This document shows, piece by piece, positions 59,403 through 64,000 of a stretch of DNA of 64,000 bases. The DNA is from Acanthaster planci. Taxonomy: Eukaryota > Echinodermata > Asteroidea > Valvatida > Acanthasteridae. The position numbers and the translations under genes were made by a program. The DNA lies in assembly GCF_001949145.1 (NCBI RefSeq), contig NW_019091568.1, forward strand, positions 1 through 64,000, in the 5' to 3' direction. How positions within the stretch are numbered: position 1 is the stretch's first letter; each line of letters opens with the position of its first letter. The notes under the pieces were generated by a model that saw only the letters and a list, made by a program, of their open reading frames with translations, had not been told where the DNA came from and made no database searches.

Positions 59403-60439
59403 GATCTGGGTTTTTTAGGGGGGTATTCTTGCATATCTGAATCTACAAATATTGGTCTCTGTGAATGGAGAAATGTTTACCTTGACAAGACTTTGAGAAC
59501 TTGATTTTGTTGGGAAAAACAAATTGGATTGTTGATTAGCAAAGATTTGTTTTGATGTCTGGAAACTTGTTACAATATTGAATTTATAGGGGGCGTATTT
59601 GGTTGTTATTGAAAAATGGGCAAAATGAATAAAGTACATTTTGAAATAGAAACACAAACATTGAAAACAAACTGACAAGGTTCATTTTATGGTATCACCT
59701 ATGGTATATGGTAGATTGGTTGATGCGTAGATCCAGGTAGGAAATTTTATTGAGTCTTATTGGTGGCTCTTGGTCAGTCTACAAAATACTGGCATGACTG
59801 ATTAGCACAGACACTTGTATATTAGCAACACTTAACGGGCAGCTTGGTCTTTAAGAGGCACAAAACAGTTCTAGGACTGATTTCAACAGGTTGACCTGCT
59901 TATTAAAATAGTGATCAGGGTTGGTTGAAAGTTTAAATTACAATCTACGTGTATGTGACTCAGATTCTACCTGATAATTAATGACCTTTCACATGCCAAG
60001 CCCCAGCCTGTGTTGCAAACCGCATCACACCTTGCTGAATTGTCAAATTCGTAATACTGAAATGAACCCATTTTGAAAGTGATACAAGTACATGTACCTC
60101 AGTTGCTGCGTTAGATTGAGTTTAAAATACCATTCTTGTGTAAAAAAAAACAAAAACATATGTAGAATGGTAGATTTTTACTGTATATACATTGCTTAGT
60201 GTTGTTAAGAATAAGGGTTAATTAGTTCTTGACCATTTTTATAACAAAATTTTAAAAAAGCTTCTGTTTTCTTCATCACTGTAAAATGTATGAATACAAC
60301 ACAATGTGCGCTTGAATATAAACGTTGCCTCCATTATCCATGAAACAATAGTTTAATGGGTGCTCTGTTTCTTGTTTCATCTTGTCTGATTTTTAAGTCG
60401 TTTCTTATGAGACCCTTTCAAAAGAGAATTTTAAATTGT

Positions 60440-61245
60440 GGCCATATTTTGTAAAAGAAAAATGAACGTTGCCCCCTTGGAAATGTTTTGGAGCCAAACG
60501 ATACGTACTTGTTTGAAGTTTTTGTTGTGCCAATAAAAAATACAAGACTAATCCCTTAGTTGTTTTTGAACAAAACTTTGAAATCCTTGGAGGTTTTCAT
60601 AGTAAAATTATGAAAAAATGTGAGGTTAACTGCCTTTAAAGTTAGTTGGGCACAAATTATTGATAATGAGAGGCTAAATCCCTATTTTGTGGCAAAAGTA
60701 TGAAAAAATGCAAGGTTAACCAACCCATTGAGTTATTTTTGAATAAAATATGAAAAAATGTGAGGCTTAGCCATTGGAAGGCATCTTTGGCCAATTCTGT
60801 GAAAAATACAAGGTAAACCCCTTGGATATTATTTGGCACCAACATGAAAAATGCAGGGTTAACCCTTCAGAAGGCATTCTTGGCCAAAAAATCTTTTAAA
60901 AATGCAAGGCGGCACCTTGGAATTATCTTTGAACAAAATTATTTTATAAAAGCAAGGTTAACCCTTTGTAAATTTTGGGCCAAAATTACTGAAATTGCAA
61001 GGTGGATACTACATATATTATGTGACCAAATTTATGAAAAATGCAAACCCCTTGGAAGTTATTTGGGAAATCATGAAAAATTGTTCTGAAAAATGTACAG
61101 TTATCCCTCTGAAGTTATTTGGGTCCAACACTGAAAACGTGGATTGCAAAGTTAACTTTTGGAAGTTATTTTGAGCTGGAATTATGTAGAAGTCAAGGTC
61201 AACACTTTGAAGTTATTTTTCGACACAAAAAAGCAGTCGATTCAA
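60440..61245. repeat. Degenerate minisatellite (about 55-65-bp units)
   Basis: About a dozen diverged copies of the pattern CCTTGGAAGTTATTTTTGG, CCAAAATTATGAAAAATGC, AAGGTTAACC occur in the same orientation, for example around 60590, 60700, 60755, 60830, 60900, 60950, 61040, 61105 and 61160. Length varies through small indels. It begins where the probable 3' UTR ends. No coding frame persists through it. Confidence 0.8.
60532..60537 (+). terminator. Alternative distal polyadenylation signal AATAAA
   Basis: CCAATAAAAAATACAAG is followed by T-rich TTAGTTGTTTTTGAAC. A further AATAAA is at 59628-59633. These could give longer 3' UTR isoforms. No direct evidence favours either over the signal at 59397. 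Confidence 0.35.
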
Positions 61246-62807
61246 CCCTTAGTTTATTGATATTGCTCTTCAGGTATGACAAGTGATCACTTAAAACACT
61301 AATGAGGAATTATCATCAAAGGAGCTTACAAACAAGAATGGGAGAGAGAAGGGAATGGCTGACATTTTAGAGTTGTTTCAACCACAGATGCTGTGAAATT
61401 TATAAAACAGGTATCAAGTTAATCAGTAAAATTAACGCCACTTGTGGCTACTTGCTTTTATTTTACAGATGGAGATTAAAGGCACAAACCATTCTCAATA
61501 ATGAAAAAAAAATTAATTTTTGTCTCGTTCAATATGATTCTTTTTAACTCTCCCGGTTGAAAATGATTAAAATAAAATTATTATGCATGATAGTTTTGGA
61601 TATTTTTAGGGGCTTTTGCAGATATGCTATGAATAATGTCATCACTTTTTAATTATTCACGGTTAACATTCATACATTGGGCAAATTTCAAGTGAGCAAA
61701 TCAAATAATTATTCTCTTATACACAAAGAATATTTACACATTTACAAACAGGATAGAAATCAAAACCTACACACTCATAAAAGTATTCTTAAATTTCAGA
61801 ACTATGTGAGTGACTAAACAAAAACACTGCTTTTCCAAACTAAAATCCGAAAAGAGACTACGAATGCTAGAACATACTCCAACCAACATGTGTCAGCAAT
61901 CAAGAAGAATGTTAAATGTCCATACATTTCGTTAACACTCAGAGTATGTAGGTTAGGACAAATATTTGAGAAGTTGATTTGATTTGCACTTTAGGAGGTC
62001 GACGAGGTCCTACTCTAAGAAAAATATAAAGTAAATACACTTTCAAGGTAAGTGAACAAAAGCACCTGCGCAATCACTTTTATGGATGTAGAATTGCAAG
62101 CTCCGTCTTGCTGAAAGGCAATTAATTTTGAAGTCCCCTATGCTACTGCCATCAGAAAGAGCAGACAATATCTACACTCTCTAGACAAATATTCTTTGAC
62201 GGACCATGGCTTAGTACTTTGCAAGGTCACATGAGAGCACTAAACCAGTTTTTAAAAATTATTTGTATGAAAAAATAGCCTTTGTGAAGAAGTATTTACA
62301 GTTTTGGTATTCACAGCCAGTTTCGACAGAATTTACAAGGGAAAAAAGCAGGACCCGTTCTAAAGTGATTTTTATAACTTTAAACAGAGATTTGTATGAG
62401 AGAGGACTCTTTCCTATTTTTAGCCCTAACTGGTGTTCACAAACATTCAGATTTTCTTACTTCCGAACAGAAAATAAATTAATCTTAAATTAAATACTTT
62501 AAAATGCAAATGGAAAATATCACTTTCATGGATTCTGCTTTTTTCCTTCTTTAAAAACACATAATAAAAGAGAAAATTTAAGTCACACTGTCACACACCA
62601 TGCAATTACTCTAGTTTTAAATAAAAAAAAATAAACAGAGAGATCACAGTTCTGCAAATTGCAAATTACGATTTTTTTTGGCTGGTTCTAAATTTAATCC
62701 CATTCAGAGGTTGAGATTTCCAAAGATCAAAAGAAAATCCTACATTTCTATATACATATACTATCTTAGAATTGTACAAATATTTGGTTTGGGGGAAAAT
62801 AAACATC
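61246..62807. other. Downstream intergenic region, A+T-rich
   Basis: No gene, RNA or convincing repeat was recognised. The open frame at 62263-62493 has no family motif and typical noise composition. Sequence is unusually A+T-rich compared with the rest of the window. Confidence 0.5.
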
Positions 62808-62811
62808 TTAA

Positions 62812-63312
62812 CCACTTCGCACCAGGGCATTTGTAAATGTTGAATCTGCTGGGCCAGAATATTTTTCTGTTTTCAAAATTCTTTAAAAAATCATACCTTC
62901 ATTTACTGGACACTATTGATGCAGGAGTATTTCAGCCAGGCTTGCCGCCTTGTAAAAAGAGCCCAGATTGTACAGTGTTAGTTAATTTTCTTTTGTTCCC
63001 AAAACTGGTACAGTGCGCTGATTAGCGTGCAGCGGTGCTGTGTGACTCATCGCCGCGGTGGTGGAGTGCTTTTGCCCCCGGTGGTAATCCGCTCGCACTG
63101 AATGCCACAAACAGTGGTATACGGTTCCAAAACAATGCTGGATTATCTCCGCTATTGAGAGTGAAAAAATATTGGTAATTCCCAGCAGCCTGGTCTTTTG
63201 TTACGAGTACAGTCTTTTCTTACAAGACCCAGTTCCTTTGTCCGATTTCAAACACCCCGGCTGTGCATATAAAGAATATGTGCCCGAAACTGGGCTCCCT
63301 GGCAGCAAGTGG
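62812..63312. mobile_element. TTAA-flanked MITE, copy 2
   Basis: TTAA at 62808-62811 and 63313-63316 flanks ends CCACTTCGCACCAGGG and, inverted, CCACTTGCTGCCAGGG. From about 62930 it aligns with 22180-22603 in the same orientation but lacks about 25 bp near 63020. The first 120 bp are less similar to copy 1. No coding capacity. Confidence 0.83.
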
Positions 63313-63316
63313 TTAA

Positions 63317-64000
63317 CATCAATTCTGAAAATAAAAAATGTCAACAGTGGGTCATAAAGTAGATAACGCTGAGAAAAAAAAAATAGTGAACCAACCTAAT
63401 CTGCCATTACACTCCAATTGAAAAGTCAAATTCAGGCACTAGTGGTTTTTTTTTTTTTTTTCAGAAACCTGGTCAATCACCAGTCAGGTCAAAGGTCAAA
63501 TCACTAATGGAGTCATACATGTGTCCCAAAGCACCCCAGCACAAGTAGTGGCAAACGAATGCCTTAGTCAAGATTGGGATGGACAATTTGAGACCTGACA
63601 CAGTGCATGAAACCCAGTGAAAAGTGTGTCCTTCACTTGGTCACACAGTACAAGGACGCCCTCTTTGGCTCATGCATGGAATCAATACCTTGTGGATTCA
63701 GTTTAGGGATCCTTGTTCAGCTTGATGGTTTGACGTCCTTGCTTTCTTACAAGCTTTTTTCCAAACACGATTGTTCAGCCCTAATGCAGAAGTTATGAGT
63801 CAATGAGCCGAGTCAAATGGGAGACTAAGCAGTTGTACCATTGTGATTAGGGTAAATATCATCATATGGTACCATATGGTTCCAAGGAAGGAACCTTGAA
63901 ATAGACCATTGGAAACCTAGATCCCCCCATCAAAAAAGGCAGTTATCCTGACTTCAATTAATCAAGAAACAATCTTGCTTTTCAAGTTAAAAGCTCTGAA
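63317..64000. other. Right-edge intergenic sequence
   Basis: Nothing assignable was seen. It includes an A-run (63376-63384), a T-run (63446-63461) and a short palindromic ATCATATGGTACCATATGGT near 63861. The open frame at 63607-63798 has no recognised motif. Confidence 0.5.

Larger units (their letters stand above)
55980..59425 (+). other. Syndecan 3' UTR (first major candidate end near 59.42 kb)
   Basis: After the stop there are several kilobases without splice-like coding exons and almost without the TACATGTA repeats that fill introns 1-2. This fits a long transcribed 3' UTR, as in vertebrate syndecans. Possible ends are AATAAA at 59397, and later signals at 59628 and 60532. T-rich and AT-rich stretches are frequent. 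The true cleavage site needs transcript data. Confidence 0.55.

Overview
The window looks like part of an intron-rich, repeat-rich animal genome (about 60% A+T, long introns with GT/AG boundaries, LINE and DNA-transposon debris, no bacterial-style operons). The C-terminal exon matches the bilaterian syndecan family. The general character, with very frequent TACATGTA, TACCGGTA and AGGCCT palindromes, suggests an invertebrate deuterostome such as an echinoderm, but the phylum is an inference I cannot prove from sequence alone.

Only one host gene is supported: a plus-strand syndecan spanning about 5.03 to 59.4 or 60.5 kb. Seven coding exons join in frame into 339 codons (5143-5208, 39425-39581, 52614-52747, 53416-53629, 54263-54321, 54784-55006, 55813-55979; stop at 55977). 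Exon 1 encodes a signal peptide, exon 2 carries acidic Ser-Gly sites for glycosaminoglycan chains, exons 3-4 look like a SEA domain with a GSLVV autocleavage-type motif, exons 5-6 encode a stalk, and exon 7 encodes the transmembrane helix and the cytoplasmic tail ending in EFYA. The SEA-like module is the main discovery candidate: the canonical syndecan ectodomains I know have none, and here the module is bounded by phase-1 introns, as expected for exon shuffling.

Layout: 1-2.1 kb, a minus-strand CR1/Jockey-like LINE pseudogene split by a nested TIR transposon with a 9-bp target duplication; 2.1-5.0 kb, upstream intergenic DNA; 5.03 kb, a TATA/initiator core promoter; 5.2-39.4 kb, intron 1 (34 kb) with MITEs, tandem repeats, a 333-bp assembly gap and abundant TACATGTA arrays; 39.6-52.6 kb, intron 2 (13 kb) with a Myb/SANT-bearing TIR element and a hAT-like MITE; 52.6-56.0 kb, the compact 3' exon cluster, whose introns hold an L2/MIR-like tail and a large fold-back MITE; 56.0-60.5 kb, a long 3' UTR with three tandem 56-bp repeats that each carry AATAAA; 60.4-61.25 kb, a degenerate minisatellite; 61.25-64 kb, intergenic DNA with a second copy of a TTAA-flanked MITE. 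No tRNA, rRNA or CRISPR array was seen.
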